A stretch of 34,921 bases of DNA from UBA2428 sp002343545. GTDB taxonomy: Bacteria; Bdellovibrionota; UBA2428. The notes under the pieces are model-generated. The model was not told where the DNA came from and did not search any database. It saw only the letters and a list, made by a program, of their open reading frames with translations. A program made the position numbers and the translations under genes. Where the stretch lies: positions 1 through 34,921 of the forward strand of contig CALFZE010000017.1 of assembly GCA_937952285.1 (NCBI GenBank), written 5' to 3'. Shown one piece after another: positions 15,312 through 23,329 of the stretch; the first letter of the stretch is position 1; the number at the start of each line of letters is the position of its first letter.

Positions 15312-16712
15312 ATGGCTAGACCCCGAGACGTGGCATCGTCGGAATTCGACGGACTTCTCGAGAAGTCCGCGCTCAAAGAGGTCCTCCGGGAGATCGGTTT
15401 CAAGGAACTCACGCCGATCCAGCGCGAGAGTCTGCCGCACCTCTTCGCGGGCCGCGACCTCATCGGTCAGTCCCACACCGGCAGCGGCAAGACCGTGGCC
15501 TTCGCGGTTCCGCTGCTCGAGCGCGTTAAGCTCCAGCCGCGGCGTCTCCAGGCCCTCGTGCTTTGCCCGACCCGCGAGCTTTGCACCCAAGTCGCCCGCG
15601 AGATCCGTCGCCTCGGCCGACGCCACGCGGGGCTGCGCGTGCTCGTCGTCTGCGGCGGTGAGCCTGGGCGTCCGCAGGCCCTCGCGCTCGAACAAGGGGT
15701 CCACGTCGTCGTCGCGACGCCGGGCCGCGCGGTCGATCACCTCGAGCGGGGGCGCCTTGATCTTTCGGGTATCCATTACCTCGTGCTCGACGAGGCGGAC
15801 CGCATGCTCGACATGGGCTTCGAGGAGCAGATGCGCATGTTGCTCGACGCGATCCCCGCGAAGCGCCAAACCGTGTTCTTCTCGGCGACTTTCCCGGCGC
15901 GTTTCCGCGAGCTGAGCCGCGCCTACCAGCGCGACCCCGTCGAGGTCCGTATCGAGGCGACGCCGGCCACGCGCGCGCCGATCGAAGCGAGCTTCTACTC
16001 CGTCGAGGACGAAAACAAGTTCGCCGCGCTGCGCGCCGTGCTCGAGGCCTCGAAGGCCGCGTCGATCCTCGTTTTCGGCAACCTCAAGCGGGGCGTCGCC
16101 GATCTGGCCGAGGGGCTCGAACGGCACGGGGTGAGCGCGACGGCCTTGCACGGCGATCTCGAGCAGTTCGAGCGTGAACGGGTGCTCGCGAGGTTCCGCA
16201 ACGGCAGCGTGCGCGTGCTCGTGGCGACCGACGTCGCCGCGCGCGGGCTCGACGTTTCGGGGCTCGATCTCGTCGTGAACTTCGATTTTCCGCACCAGGC
16301 CGAGGACTACGTGCACCGCATCGGCCGCACGGGCCGGGCGGGGCAAATGGGTCGCGCGGTGTCCTTCGTGTCGAGCGCCGAGAGATCCCGCCACCGGGCG
16401 GTCGCCGAGGAACTGGGTCTCCCCTCCGCGCTCGCGCGCTTCGAGTCCGCGTCCGCCGTGCCCCGCGCGCTCGTCGCCGAGATGGTGACCATCAGCATCT
16501 CGGGCGGCCGCAAGGACAAGCTCCGCGCGGGCGACGTGCTCGGCGCCCTGACGGGCGACGCGGGCGGCCTCGACGCCAAGCTCATCGGCAAGATCGAGAT
16601 CCACGACCGCATCACCTACGTCGCGATCGCGGCCGAAGTTGCCGACCGTGCTTTCGCGAGTTTGCGCGATGGTCGGATCAAAGGTCGACGCTTTAACGTT
16701 GAACGGCTCTAG
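15312..16712 (+). CDS. dbpA: DbpA-type DEAD-box ATP-dependent RNA helicase
   Basis: This RNA helicase has all the family motifs: Q motif F-K-E-L-T-P-I-Q, motif I S-H-T-G-S-G-K-T, Ia P-T-R-E-L, Ib T-P-G-R, II D-E-A-D at 160-163, III S-A-T, V T-D-V-A-A-R-G-L-D and VI H-R-I-G-R-T-G-R. The last 75 or so residues (M-V-T-I-S-I-S-G-G-R-K-D-K-L-R-A-G-D onward) form a DbpA RNA-binding domain, which in E. coli DbpA recognises hairpin 92 of 23S rRNA during large-subunit assembly. The 466-residue length agrees. It diverges from the cytochrome gene across 140 bases. An upstream in-frame extension is not needed; the ATG at 15312 lies shortly before the Q-motif region. Confidence 0.93.
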   Translation: MARPRDVASSEFDGLLEKSALKEVLREIGFKELTPIQRESLPHLFAGRDLIGQSHTGSGKTVAFAVPLLERVKLQPRRLQALVLCPTRELCTQVAREIRRLGRRHAGLRVLVVCGGEPGRPQALALEQGVHVVVATPGRAVDHLERGRLDLSGIHYLVLDEADRMLDMGFEEQMRMLLDAIPAKRQTVFFSATFPARFRELSRAYQRDPVEVRIEATPATRAPIEASFYSVEDENKFAALRAVLEASKAASILVFGNLKRGVADLAEGLERHGVSATALHGDLEQFERERVLARFRNGSVRVLVATDVAARGLDVSGLDLVVNFDFPHQAEDYVHRIGRTGRAGQMGRAVSFVSSAERSRHRAVAEELGLPSALARFESASAVPRALVAEMVTISISGGRKDKLRAGDVLGALTGDAGGLDAKLIGKIEIHDRITYVAIAAEVADRAFASLRDGRIKGRRFNVERL

Positions 16713-16787
16713 TTTTGCGGACACTCGGGGCGGTCGAAACTTTGCCGTCCGTATTAAGTAGTTACTCGGCCCGGCCGAAAAGTTCGG

Positions 16788-18827
16788 ATGCGCTTTACAG
16801 GCCCGTTTTTGATCATCACTTGGCTGTCTACGCTTCCGGCCCTCGGGTCCACGTTAGACTGCGGTGACCTCGTTCAAGTCCTCTTACGTAACCAAGCCGA
16901 GCTCTTTAAAAAGCGGGGCGATGTTCCGGCGGAGCTGTTCCAGGAGAGCTACGCCAACACGATAAAGCTCCTCAATACGAAAGGCGTGCTTTACCGGGAG
17001 GATCCCGAGCTCGCCGCCAAGTTTCAAATCGAGTTACTCGCCTCGGACGAAGGGGCGCCCATCAATCGCTATCTGCGCCGGCTGGAGAAGAAGTTCTCGG
17101 TGAAGGCCCGGTATTACGTGGATCTTAAGGGGTTGCTGTTTGGACACTTCGCGTCGAGCTTGGATGGGGATCATCGTCTTAGTCTCGGCGTGCAGAGTTT
17201 GATCAACGAGCTGAATTTTCCCTCCGGTGGTAACCATGCGGGAACGCCGGCCCACGAATTTATTCACGGGCTCTTTCAACGATACCGCTTTGCCCATGCG
17301 GACCAAGGTAGTTTGCCTTTGCCGTCGGCCTTTTTTGCCCAGGTTGTCGGACGCTATGGTGGCGGTTACGAAAGCTCGGCGGCGTTTGATGAGATTTTGG
17401 CGCAGCAGTCCTCGGCGCTTGCCACCCTCGTAGAAGTTCTTCGGCAGCGACGACGAGGGCTTCCGGAAGGAGGCGCGCAGATTCAAACGTTTCGCAAGGA
17501 TCTCGTGCGTATTCAGGAGAACTTCGAAACCATTCAGCGCCATCATGCCCAGGGCTTTGGCAAGGTGCTCAAACGCATGCGAGGCGCGAGGGTCTCCGTG
17601 GTCGTCCCCGAAAACTTGCCTCGTTCCAAGGGGAGTCTCTACTCGAAAGATTTCTTTTCGGAACTTGAGTCCTTCGTAAAGTACGAGCCCAACTCCTTGG
17701 GCCGGCCTTCGATTGCGTTCGTCGAGAACGATGCCGGCGGGGCTTACGTCGTGGCCATGGCGCATTCGTCAACTTACGTCATTCCGGCGTCCCTCGACCT
17801 AAAGGAGGGTGGACGGGTGCCCGGTTCCCGCGTCATCCCGTGGCTTATCGAGCAGGTCGAGAGCGTTGAGAGCTACATCGAAAAACTCAACGGGGAGATG
17901 CACAAGGCGATCGTTGCGCTCACGAAGTTGGAGAGTTCGAGCACGGTCGAAGAGAGTGTCTTGGCTGAGATCCGCGGCGTGATTCGAAACCTGCGTGAAG
18001 CCCGCCGCGAGTCGGGTCTTTTGGACCTCATCAAGTTGGCACGAGCGGGGAGTCCCGCACCTTCGGTCCGTCCCCGCGTGTGGCTCGGTGCCGAGGCCGA
18101 GGATATCGTCTTCGGCCATAACCGAATGGAGGGTTTCTCGAGCTACGCGGAAATGGATCTTGCCCCGGCACCCACTCCGTTCTCCCCGGAAAGCCGTCTC
18201 AAACTGCCATCGGCGTACCATCCGGAGTTTCTCGCTCTCAGCGAAAAACTTTCTAGGGCGACCTCGTACGAGGAGGGATTGCCCCTCATCAAGGCTTTCC
18301 TGGAAGAACGAGGTCTCATCGCCACGAAGAAAAATCTCGTTTTGTATCACGGTTCGAGCGCCGAGCCGGAAGTGGTGCTTAAGGAGGGGCTTTGGTCCTA
18401 CGCCAAAGTGAAGCGGGAAAAAGGTGCGAAAGATATTCTCGGCCAGCGCATCGGCGACGGGATCTACGCGGTTGGGAAAACTTGGATCGATAGTCCAAAC
18501 GACATCGAATACAATCAGTATTCTTACGAAATCACGCTGCCGTCCGTTCGGGTTTTCAATACCGGGAACTTTGTCGCGGATTCCCTCGCGAAGCTCTACA
18601 TCGACTTCCGGATGAAGTGGGGACTTCCGATTGAGTTTGATGGCGATCAAGCGGTGGGAAGTGTCAGAGTCGCCGCGGGCCTGGGCGGCGACAAGCGCTT
18701 TTTCCGGGATTTTGATCTCGGTGCGATCGTGGATACAACCGAGGTTCTCGTGAAGACCGAGGTTATTCCGCCCGCTCAGATCCGCGCCCTTCCGAGGCCG
18801 GCCAAGGACGCCACGACCGGAGACTAG
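16788..18827 (+). CDS. Secreted protein with HExxH motif and ADP-ribosyltransferase-like C-terminus
   Basis: I do not recognise this as a named family. The 679 residues begin with a signal peptide (about 1-20; Cys25 is just outside). A possible metal site lies at H156-E157-F-I-H160, preceded by G-G-N-H150 and followed by Y-E-S-S-A-A-F-D-E at 194-202, where a third ligand could sit. The middle (about 210-440) is mostly helical. The last 165 residues look like an ART fold: L-Y-H-G-S-S with His521, G-D-G-I-Y-A-V with Tyr560, and a final T-E-V-L-V-K-T-E-V-I-P-P-A-Q-I with Glu652, in the order of an H-Y-E triad. Hand-counted GC at 17161-17400 is about 55%, against 77% at 16201-16260 in the helicase gene, so it may have been acquired. 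It overlaps the convergent DoxX gene by 4 bases. ART and protease assignments are inferences. Confidence 0.68.
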   Translation: MRFTGPFLIITWLSTLPALGSTLDCGDLVQVLLRNQAELFKKRGDVPAELFQESYANTIKLLNTKGVLYREDPELAAKFQIELLASDEGAPINRYLRRLEKKFSVKARYYVDLKGLLFGHFASSLDGDHRLSLGVQSLINELNFPSGGNHAGTPAHEFIHGLFQRYRFAHADQGSLPLPSAFFAQVVGRYGGGYESSAAFDEILAQQSSALATLVEVLRQRRRGLPEGGAQIQTFRKDLVRIQENFETIQRHHAQGFGKVLKRMRGARVSVVVPENLPRSKGSLYSKDFFSELESFVKYEPNSLGRPSIAFVENDAGGAYVVAMAHSSTYVIPASLDLKEGGRVPGSRVIPWLIEQVESVESYIEKLNGEMHKAIVALTKLESSSTVEESVLAEIRGVIRNLREARRESGLLDLIKLARAGSPAPSVRPRVWLGAEAEDIVFGHNRMEGFSSYAEMDLAPAPTPFSPESRLKLPSAYHPEFLALSEKLSRATSYEEGLPLIKAFLEERGLIATKKNLVLYHGSSAEPEVVLKEGLWSYAKVKREKGAKDILGQRIGDGIYAVGKTWIDSPNDIEYNQYSYEITLPSVRVFNTGNFVADSLAKLYIDFRMKWGLPIEFDGDQAVGSVRVAAGLGGDKRFFRDFDLGAIVDTTEVLVKTEVIPPAQIRALPRPAKDATTGD

Positions 18828-19228
18828 GGTGTGCCGGACTTCGGGTTGCGGAACATGTGAGCGATGTTCTTGCGGAAGAGAATGAGCAATGTCACCTCGA
18901 GCGCGAAGGCCAGATAGCCGAGCCACGCGCCGTCCGTCGGACTTAGCAGCAAGTGGAAGAGGACGATCGCCATGGTGAGCGGCGCGAGCCCTAGCACGAC
19001 CCAGGGGCCCAGGTAGCCCGCGAGAAGCAGCACGCCGGCGCCGAGCTCGATCGCTTTGAGGAAACCCCAGAAAAGCCCGGCTTCCTGCAAGTGGCGGATG
19101 AAGGTCATGCCTTCGGTCGAATAAGGGAATGGCGGCGCCATATCGAGGAACCAATGCAGGCCCGACACGAAGAAAATAGCGCCGAGGAGGACGCGGGGAA
19201 GAATGAGTTTCAATCTCGCGTTTTTCAT
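18824..19228 (-). CDS. DoxX-like small membrane protein
   Basis: This 134-residue membrane protein has four hydrophobic helices. The opening P-R-V-L-L-G-A-I-F-F-V-S-G-L-H-W-F and the later K-A-I-E-L-G-A-G-V-L-L-L-A-G match the DoxX/DoxD-like pattern (R-x-x-L-G-x-x-F-x-x-x-G, then E-x-x-x-G-x-x-L-L). Family members are poorly understood; some sit in thiosulfate oxidation or redox stress complexes. The stop overlaps the 3' end of the preceding convergent gene by 4 bases. The 108 bases between its start and the divergent gene at 19337 are shared upstream space. Confidence 0.8.
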   Translation of the reverse strand: MKNARLKLILPRVLLGAIFFVSGLHWFLDMAPPFPYSTEGMTFIRHLQEAGLFWGFLKAIELGAGVLLLAGYLGPWVVLGLAPLTMAIVLFHLLLSPTDGAWLGYLAFALEVTLLILFRKNIAHMFRNPKSGTP

Positions 19229-19302
19229 TCGGTCAGAATGGCATGCGCCGAAGGGCCGAGTCCAAAGATGAAATCTTCACCGAAATGTCATCGCGGCCGT
19301 AC

Positions 19303-19330
19303 TTGTCTGTGCGCGAGAGCCTGCTAGCTT
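19303..19330 (+). promoter_or_regulatory. Promoter-like hexamers for the small outer-membrane protein
   Basis: TTGTCT (19303-19308) and TAGCTT (19325-19330) are 16 bases apart, with six bases (CGCCGC) between the -10 and the ATG at 19337. No ribosome site is present in those six bases, so a leaderless message would be expected. Confidence 0.4.
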
Positions 19331-19336
19331 CGCCGC

Positions 19337-19801
19337 ATGAAAAATCTCGGTGTTCTCTCCCTCGTCGCTCTGCTTGCCTTCGCGCCCGCGGCCCACGCGC
19401 AAAACCACGCGATCGGCATCACGGTGAGCGCTAGCCCGGCGCTGGTCTACGCCTACGAGGCGAATGCTTACCTCGAGATCCAGGCCGGTACGGGGCTGAG
19501 CTTCTCCAAGGTCGAGGGGCGCGATTCCGAGCTCTCGACGAACGTCGGCGGCGGACTCGTCGTGACCCTCCCGCGCTCGTCCGGTTTTCAGTTTCGCCTC
19601 ATCGGCGTGGGGGCCTTTCTCGTGGTCTCGGCGGCGGGCGGCACGAGCGTGGGCGTCACGATCCCGGTCCCCTTCTTGGGACTCGGGTTTCGGAGCGGGA
19701 ACTACGAACTCATCGCGGCTCCGCAGTTCGACTACTCCTACCTCGGCGGGCACATCTTCAACATGCGCCTCGTGACGGGGCAGGTGCGTTACCGCTTCTG
19801 A
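19337..19801 (+). CDS. Small outer-membrane beta-barrel-like protein, function unknown
   Basis: This 154-residue exported protein has a signal peptide with likely cleavage after A-H-A (about residue 21). The rest alternates short polar and hydrophobic stretches rich in Gly, Ser and aromatic residues (for example Y-L-E-I-Q-A-G-T-G-L-S-F, F-Q-F-R-L-I-G-V-G-A-F) and ends in R-Y-R-F with a terminal Phe, the usual barrel-assembly signal. That fits a small eight-stranded barrel, though no family can be named. The 3' end overlaps the convergent heme oxygenase gene by 13 bases. No Shine-Dalgarno sequence precedes the ATG. Confidence 0.72.
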   Translation: MKNLGVLSLVALLAFAPAAHAQNHAIGITVSASPALVYAYEANAYLEIQAGTGLSFSKVEGRDSELSTNVGGGLVVTLPRSSGFQFRLIGVGAFLVVSAAGGTSVGVTIPVPFLGLGFRSGNYELIAAPQFDYSYLGGHIFNMRLVTGQVRYRF

Positions 19802-20427
19802 GCGCCGGACCAGCGATCGAACCAGTCGTTGAAGGCGGCAAAGCTGCGCGTGGCCGCGTCGCAGTAGCGCGCCTGATCTTCGGGCGTGGTGACCTCGCTC
19901 AACACCCAAGCTTGGAAGTCCTTCCAGCGGGCGCCCGTTTGGGCGCCGTAGCCACGGTAGAAGGCGAGCGCTTCGCGGGCCGCCTCGGGCAGGCTTGCGG
20001 CCAAGTGCTTCGAGAGGAACTGGCCGCCCAGCGTGGCGCCTTCCATGACGTACATGAGTCCCAGCAACTCCGCGTCTCCGTTCAGCGTCGGCAAGGGCGC
20101 CCGCGCGCAAGGGGGAAGCGGGTGAGTTTCCCCGAGCTCCGATTCGAGCGTCGACAGGTCGAGCCGAAGGGCTGGCGTCTTGCGACGCTCGTGGAGGGAA
20201 AGCGCTTCCTTGGTCCGGCCGGAAAGCGCCTCGGAAAGCCTCGTTTCGGCCGGCTCGTAGAAGCCCAGCATGAGCTCCAGCAGCTCCCGGTACTCGGCGA
20301 GCCCCAGCTGCGGGCGCATGAGCTGAAGCTTGCGTTCGACTTCGACGTGATGGGCGCGCGAAGCGGACTTGACCTTTTCGATTACGCTGACGGGATCGGA
20401 GGTATCGGAAGCCGTCTTTTCGCTCAT
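19789..20427 (-). CDS. bphO: Biliverdin-producing heme oxygenase BphO
   Basis: Heme oxygenase opens heme to biliverdin, iron and CO; biliverdin is the chromophore of the bacteriophytochrome encoded next door. The 212-residue protein is helical throughout. Near the N-terminus S-R-A-H-H-V-E-V-E provides the proximal heme ligand (His27, with Glu31 in the usual H-x-x-x-E spacing). The distal helix is seen as Y-V-M-E-G-A-T-L-G-G-Q-F-L, the family's most conserved segment. The frame is open to 20496, but ATG 20427 is preferred: AAGAAGAG lies just upstream and the alternative adds an unrelated basic stretch. It is divergent from bphP with 125 bases between the start codons. Confidence 0.92.
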   Translation of the reverse strand: MSEKTASDTSDPVSVIEKVKSASRAHHVEVERKLQLMRPQLGLAEYRELLELMLGFYEPAETRLSEALSGRTKEALSLHERRKTPALRLDLSTLESELGETHPLPPCARAPLPTLNGDAELLGLMYVMEGATLGGQFLSKHLAASLPEAAREALAFYRGYGAQTGARWKDFQAWVLSEVTTPEDQARYCDAATRSFAAFNDWFDRWSGAQKR

Positions 20428-20436
20428 GGGGCTCTT

Positions 20437-20465
20437 CTTTAAGCGTAGTCCTTTGGAATCGGCAA
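20437..20465 (-). promoter_or_regulatory. Possible bphO promoter
   Basis: On the minus strand TTGCCG (20460-20465) and TTAAAG (20437-20442) are 17 bases apart. The -10 match is poor (3 of 6), so this is tentative. The facing bphP promoter is not clear; TTTAAACT, starting about 20 bases before the bphP start, is one -10 candidate. Confidence 0.25.
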
Positions 20466-20552
20466 CCCGGGGCTCCCCGCATGACGTTTTTGCCACGGAG
20501 GTCTTCTCCCTTTATGGGACGGTGACTTTAAACTAGGTCCAAAGGTACCCAT

Positions 20553-23306
20553 ATGGACAGTTATCGGAATTGGCATCCCAAGTTCCCCGTGGACCTGAAG
20601 AACTGTCACGATGAACCCATCCAGAAGCCCGGCGCCATCCAGGACTTCGGCTTTCTCGTCGCCTACGAGCCCGGCGACGGGCGGATTCGCGCCATCAGCG
20701 CCAACGCTCCGGAGTGGTTGCCGCGCCTCGCGGACTTCGAAAGCGAAGCGCTGCGGATCGAGGATTTTTTCCGCTTCGAAGAAATGCCCCTGCCGGGCGC
20801 GGCCATTCTCGGCACTTCGGGTGGCGAAGGACGTCGCCTCGTCCGGGTAAGTTTCGAAGCGCAAGGAAGCACGAAAGAATGGCCGGCGGTGACTTACCGC
20901 TCCGGCGACTTGCAGGTCCTCGAGATCGAGACGACCGAAGTCACGGGCTTCCACGACCATGGTCGCGCTTACCTCGCCAACCTTCAGCTCGTGATCCGTG
21001 ATCTTCAGGCCTGCCGCGATCTCGCGCAGATCGCCGACTACACGGCGAACACGATCAAGCGCCTCACGGGCTTCGATCGGGTCATGGTCTATCGCTACGA
21101 CCACGAGTGGAACGGCGAGGTCATCGCCGAGGTTAAAGAAGAACGACTCGAGTCGTTCTTGGGCTTGCATTACCCCGCGTCGGACATTCCGGCCCAGGCG
21201 CGTAAGCTCTACGAGAAGAATTGGATCCGCATCATCCCGACCGTGCATTACCAGCCCGTACGCCTCCTGCCCGAGTCCCGGCAGGAGATGGACCTTTCTC
21301 CTTCGCTCCTGCGCAGCGTCTCGCCGATCCACATTCGCTACCTGCGGAACATGGGTGTGAGCGGCTCCATGTCGATCTCGCTCATGGTCGACGGCAAGCT
21401 CTGGGGGCTCGTCGCTTGCCACCACTATTCGGGTCGTCTGGACGTTCCGCTCGAGCTGCGTTTGGGTTGCGAGGCCCTCGGCCAGCTCATCTCGTGGCAC
21501 ATCCACGCGGCGCAATCGACGGAGTCCTTCCGCCGTCGCGCCGAGGGCGAGGCCGCCTTGACGGATGTCCTGCAGCTCTTCACCGAGACGGACGACGTCC
21601 CGCTCGCCGCTAAGCGTGCCGAAGACGCCCTGCTGCAGATGTTCGAGGCGCAAGGTATCGTGATCCGGCTGGGGGACGAGTTGGTCCGGCTGGGCGAGGT
21701 TCCGGGCGACGCTTACGTGAGTGCGATCAGTCGTGTCCTCGTGGACCGCTCGATCTTCGAGCCCTTCGTGACCTCGGAGGCTCGCGCGGTCGACTCGATG
21801 CTCGGCGTGCCCGAAGACAAGCGGGCTTGCGGCTTCATGGCGCTGCCGCTCGCGCCCCGGCACAATTACTTTCTCGTTTGCTTCCGGCCCGAACAGCGGC
21901 GCACCGTGCGGTGGGCGGGCAACCCCTACGAAAAGGGCGAGCGCGTGCGCTTGGACGATCCGAACGAGCGGCTGCTTCCGCGCGGCTCCTTCGCGCTTTG
22001 GCTCGAGAACCACGAAGGAAAGAGCCTGCCTTGGTCCGAACACTCGGTGGACCTGCTCAAGCGTTTCGCGCTTCTCTTCATGAAGATCGTCATCGAGCGC
22101 AAGGAGATCGTGGAGAAGTCGAACCACGACCTCAAGGCGCTCAACCAGGCCAAGGACGAGTTCGTGGCCGTCGTCTCGCACGAGCTCCGCACGCCGCTCA
22201 ACGCCATCATCGGCTGGACGGAGCTCGCGCTCAGCGGCGAGATCAGCGATCAGAAACAAACCGACGCCTTTCGAATTATCCAGCGCAACGCCCGCAGCCA
22301 AAACCAGCTCATCGGGGACTTACTCGACATCTCCCGTATCCTCTCGGGCAAGATGAAGCTTAGCGTAAAGAACATGCGCGTCTCCGAGGTCGTCGAGGCC
22401 GTCGTGCTTTCCTTCGAGCCGGCCGCGCGGGCCAAGGAAATCGACATCATCGTGGGCCTCGACACGCAGTCCGACTCGATCCTGGGCGACCCGAGTCGCG
22501 TGCAGCAGGTCGTTTGGAATCTCCTCAGCAACGCGGTCAAGTTCTCGCCCAAGCGCGCGAAGATCTGGGTTACGGTTCGCCGGGAAGACTCCCACATCGA
22601 ACTCGAGGTCAAGGACAAGGGGATCGGCATCGACCCCGCGCATCTCGACAAGATCTTCGGTCGCTTTCAGCAGGTGGATTCTTCCGCCGCGCGACGCGCG
22701 GGGGGGCTGGGTTTGGGGCTTTCCATCTCCAAGCACATCGTCGAACTGCACGGCGGCCATCTCCGCGCGCACAGCGCGGGTCTCGGCGAAGGCTCGGCCT
22801 TCACGGCCGTCTTCCCGATCTCTCCGGTCGCGCCCGAGGCGGAAAACGTGGGCCTGCCGATCGACGACCAACTCGGCGAGACCTCCACGGGCCCGTCGAC
22901 CGCGGCGCAGCGTCTCAAGGGCGAGGTCATTCTCGTCGTCGAGGACGAACCCGACGCCTCTTCATTCCTCGAGACGCTCATTGTTTCACACGGGGCGAAG
23001 GTTTTCGTGGCGAACAACGGTCGCGAGGCGCTCCGTATCATCGAGCAGCACAACGACGAGATCGGCATCGTGCTGAGCGACATCGGCATGCCCGAGATGG
23101 ACGGCTACCGGCTCGTCGAGAGCATTCGCGCTTCGAAGAACCGCAAGATCTCGTCGATCTGCACGGTGGCGCTCACGGCGTTCGGCCGGGCGCAAGACCG
23201 TATCCTCGCGCTGCGGGCGGGCTTCGATTCCTACATCGCGAAGCCCGTCATGCAGGAAGAGCTCCTCACGGTGCTCGAGAGCGCCTGCAAGGCGAAGCGC
23301 CGCTAG
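20553..23306 (+). CDS. bphP: Bacteriophytochrome hybrid histidine kinase
   Basis: This red/far-red photoreceptor kinase has 917 residues. The N-terminal PAS domain has Cys18 in C-H-D-E-P-I, the position of the biliverdin-binding Cys. The GAF domain has P-A-S-D-I-P at 208-213 (Asp211), His260 in S-P-I-H-I-R-Y and His290 in A-C-H-H-Y-S-G, all chromophore-pocket residues. The PHY domain has W-A-G-N-P and the tongue motif P-R-G-S-F at 476-480. Then follow HisKA with S-H-E-L-R-T-P (His543), an HATPase with N-A-V-K-F, D-K-G-I-G-I and G-L-G-L-G-L-S-I, and a C-terminal receiver domain with phospho-acceptor Asp843 (L-S-D-I-G-M-P). Nothing essential is missing, so it should be photoactive. AAAGG seven bases upstream supports the ATG. 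Confidence 0.96.
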   Translation: MDSYRNWHPKFPVDLKNCHDEPIQKPGAIQDFGFLVAYEPGDGRIRAISANAPEWLPRLADFESEALRIEDFFRFEEMPLPGAAILGTSGGEGRRLVRVSFEAQGSTKEWPAVTYRSGDLQVLEIETTEVTGFHDHGRAYLANLQLVIRDLQACRDLAQIADYTANTIKRLTGFDRVMVYRYDHEWNGEVIAEVKEERLESFLGLHYPASDIPAQARKLYEKNWIRIIPTVHYQPVRLLPESRQEMDLSPSLLRSVSPIHIRYLRNMGVSGSMSISLMVDGKLWGLVACHHYSGRLDVPLELRLGCEALGQLISWHIHAAQSTESFRRRAEGEAALTDVLQLFTETDDVPLAAKRAEDALLQMFEAQGIVIRLGDELVRLGEVPGDAYVSAISRVLVDRSIFEPFVTSEARAVDSMLGVPEDKRACGFMALPLAPRHNYFLVCFRPEQRRTVRWAGNPYEKGERVRLDDPNERLLPRGSFALWLENHEGKSLPWSEHSVDLLKRFALLFMKIVIERKEIVEKSNHDLKALNQAKDEFVAVVSHELRTPLNAIIGWTELALSGEISDQKQTDAFRIIQRNARSQNQLIGDLLDISRILSGKMKLSVKNMRVSEVVEAVVLSFEPAARAKEIDIIVGLDTQSDSILGDPSRVQQVVWNLLSNAVKFSPKRAKIWVTVRREDSHIELEVKDKGIGIDPAHLDKIFGRFQQVDSSAARRAGGLGLGLSISKHIVELHGGHLRAHSAGLGEGSAFTAVFPISPVAPEAENVGLPIDDQLGETSTGPSTAAQRLKGEVILVVEDEPDASSFLETLIVSHGAKVFVANNGREALRIIEQHNDEIGIVLSDIGMPEMDGYRLVESIRASKNRKISSICTVALTAFGRAQDRILALRAGFDSYIAKPVMQEELLTVLESACKAKRR

Positions 23307-23307
23307 G

Positions 23308-23326
23308 GGGTCGTTGGAGTCGACCC
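23308..23326 (+). terminator. Hairpin between the convergent bphP and serine hydrolase genes
   Basis: GGGTCG and CGACCC pair around a 7-base loop in the 23 bases between two stop codons. It is followed by AATTTATA on the plus strand, a weak U-tract; it could serve both genes. Confidence 0.35.
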
Positions 23327-23329
23327 AAT

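Noticed and set aside
20439..22301. Long minus-strand open frame opposite bphP
   Set aside because: It mirrors the phytochrome coding frame and has no recognisable domain or ribosome site.
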